DNA of 64,000 nt from Begonia masoniana (taxonomy: Eukaryota; Streptophyta; Magnoliopsida; Cucurbitales; Begoniaceae). A program made the position numbers and the translations under genes. Position 1 is the stretch's first letter; every line of letters starts with the position of its first letter. The notes beneath the pieces were generated by a model. It was not told where the DNA came from, made no database searches, and saw only the letters and a list, made by a program, of their open reading frames with translations. This document shows, one piece after another, positions 62,176 through 64,000 of the stretch. The stretch spans positions 7,485,407 through 7,549,406 of the forward strand of contig CM039502.1 of assembly GCA_022432975.1 (NCBI GenBank), in the 5' to 3' direction.

Positions 62176-63775
62176 ATACTCAATGTCAGCCAAATCATAT
62201 ATCAATGGAACTCGAACATCTGACGGCATCTTCATTTTAAAAACGAATCTACAGTTATTAGAATATTTTGTGAAGTAAATGTCGGCCCTGTTATTAAAGG
62301 CAATGTCTAGCATGGCAAAAGACACTTACATGGTCACTTCTCTCACAATATCAACCAAGGCCAGTCCTTTCTTTGTCTTGATTTCAGATATTCCTGCCGA
62401 GAAAATGCAAATAATGACAATTAGCGAGACAATAAAAATTATAACAAAACAAAATGGGGTTTAATACTTCTAAAACTTTCTGCAAACGGTTCATTCAGAA
62501 GCCAGTAAGATATTTGCTCTATGGCCTTGGGCATTGGATTTCCAGTGCACAAGTAGACAGCTTCTTCTGTTATCTGATTAGAAGCCATGTGTGTTGACTA
62601 CATTTATCAAGAAGAAACTAATTAGTGTTATACAACAAGAAATAAATGTTTAAGAGAGAGATTTTGTCGAAAATGATAGTTCGCTTTGCATTGCTATACA
62701 ATCATATAAAGACAAATACTACAGTTGTAGAAGGGAAGAATAAAACACAAAAGGAATAACAGAAAAACATCAACTGACATGACATTTTACACATTTTCAA
62801 CAGTTCATACCATAAGTAAAACTTGCTGGGTCGATGCAGCTTTAGAATCCCCACTATATTTATAAGACTGAAACATATTTTGCTAGGAGACATGTATTAT
62901 TAGACTAGGATTTGAGTTCCTTATCAAAGTCTAAAAGCATACATTTCTTCCAACCAACATCCCTCACTTCAGAAATGTAAGTAGACTCAGACATCATGTC
63001 AAGCTAAGATATATTATAACCTGCAGAATATTCAGTGCCTTTCTCATGTCACCATTGCTAAGACGAACAAGTGCTGCGAAACCTTTCTCAGGGACATCAA
63101 GCCTGGTCCATAAAAGATAAGTTCAATCATTAATATAAAATAATTACCATTTTAGAGACTATAAATCAAGCCATGCAAAATCATAAAAAGGAAAAGGAGA
63201 ATATATAATGAAAATTGAAAAGGCAACTCAACTAAGCTGATCGCTAATCACATTAATATCAATTTTCAATAAACTAGGGATAAAAATAATCATTTGCATA
63301 GGCTCTTTTATTTCTATTTTTCTCTATGATATTTACTAAGATCGGAAAATGCAAATATAGTTACCATTGTGTCGGACTTGACTTACTTTATTGGAAAAAA
63401 TGCCAACTTATACACGACAGTATCTTGCTCACATACAAGCCTTCGAGGGAATACACACGTATGGTAAGAAGAAGAAAAAAAACACTAACATTTCAGCTTC
63501 TATAACATATTTGAGTCGACCGTTAACATGGAAGTTATCAAGGGGAGCGAATCGAAAGTGCGCGCACCTTGATTGCAGGGCTGGAATAATATTATTGACA
63601 TGATGTACTGGTGTAAAAGAGAAATAAAAGAAACTCAGTGAAAACAAAACGGAAAAGGCACAGTAATGCAGGTAATTGCATGAGCCAAGTAATACCTCTA
63701 CGCAGTGCAAACTGTGCATCTTTTGTCATTGCATCTGCCTTGTCTAACAATACCAACTTCACTGAGGCTTTTGCC
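62176..63775 (-). pseudogene. RFC5: Degenerate replication factor C small subunit (RFC5 / plant RFC3 type)
   Basis: Clamp-loader AAA+ subunit remnant. Recognisable exons: 63775-63696 (AKASVKLVLLDKADAMTKDA..FALRR), 63607-63490 (HHVNNIIPALQSRC, FRFAPLD), 63102-63021 (LDVPEKGFAALVRLSNGDMR), 62597-62468 (STHMASNQITEEAVYLCTGN), 62393-62330 (ISEIKTKKGLALVDIVREVT) and 62248-62176 (FVFKMKMPSDVRV..DLADIEY). They join in phase, but three faults stand out. The Walker B DEAD reads DKAD. About 15 residues (the family's IEKYTKSTRFALIC stretch) are missing between FALRR and HVN. The C-terminal exon is absent to the left. The 5' half, including Walker A, lies beyond 64000 if it exists. Probably a non-functional or partial copy. 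Confidence 0.75.
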
Positions 63776-64000
63776 CTATAAATTTAAAATTTGAAAGTTG
63801 TTCAGTAGTTATTTTAATAGTTGAGTGTTCTATTTAAATAACTTTCAAAACTAGAAAACAATCTAACTTTGTGGAAAGTCATACAAAACATTAAAGATTA
63901 AATAATTAATTAAAGGAACGTAAAGAGAGTTAAAATGCAGTTTGAGAATCCAGTACCAAAGAAGTGAAGATTATCACATATTCCAGAAGCGCCCTACATA

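Overview
The window is nuclear DNA of a flowering plant, almost certainly a eudicot. Genes are split by GT-AG introns (up to 13 coding exons), the spacers are AT-rich, and several class II transposons are present. Most proteins read as plant families: a USP-domain receptor-like kinase, an ACC oxidase, an amino acid permease and an A1-type cyclin. The species cannot be named from the sequence.

Layout. 1.3-4.5 kb (-): USP-domain protein kinase, 9 exons, intact. 4.96-5.45 kb: foldback element. 7.05-8.48 kb: complete non-autonomous hAT-type element with a perfect 8-bp target duplication. 8.7-10.6 kb (-): ribosomal protein eS12. 11.5-18.5 kb (+): ubinuclein, 13 exons. 19.7-20.8 kb (-): ACC oxidase of the ACO5 type. 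21-26 kb: AT-rich spacer with transposon debris. 26.2-28.2 kb (-): AAP-type amino acid permease. 32.3-34.7 kb (-): type I signal peptidase, 6 exons. 35.0-52.1 kb: a duplicated array of DPP6-N/TolB-like propeller genes, A1-B1-A2-B2, intertwined with a Mutator-like element (MULE). 52.4-55.5 kb (-): cyclin A1. 57.0-57.8 kb: fragment of a plant mobile-element protein. 58.2-59.9 kb (+): OGG1 DNA glycosylase. 60.4-61.0 kb (+): BIG BROTHER-like RING-H2 gene with a broken frame. 62.2-63.8 kb (-): degenerate replication factor C copy.

The most unusual structure is at 35.0-45.7 kb. Two MULE ends lie 10.7 kb apart, flanked by 9-bp direct repeats that match at 8 of 9 positions. Between them sit a decayed mudrA transposase and a 6.2-kb copy of the DNA that lies immediately outside the MULE's right end. 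That copy carries a nearly complete gene A and a 3'-truncated gene B. Its left edge corresponds to a base two positions beyond the MULE's target duplication, so the duplication and the transposon look mechanistically linked.

A second theme is single-base frame breaks in otherwise well-conserved genes: ubinuclein, ACO5, OGG1, cyclin A1, and four in the RING gene. Nearly all are extra bases. Residual assembly error is at least as likely as true pseudogenisation, and predicted proteins should be read with that in mind.

The order of unrelated families (USP-kinase, ubinuclein, ACO5, AAP, DPP6-like, CYCA1, OGG1, RFC) matches, from memory, two paralogous segments of Arabidopsis chromosome 1 near At1g216xx-217xx and At1g773xx-775xx. 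The locus therefore looks like an ancestral gene neighbourhood, not an accessory island.
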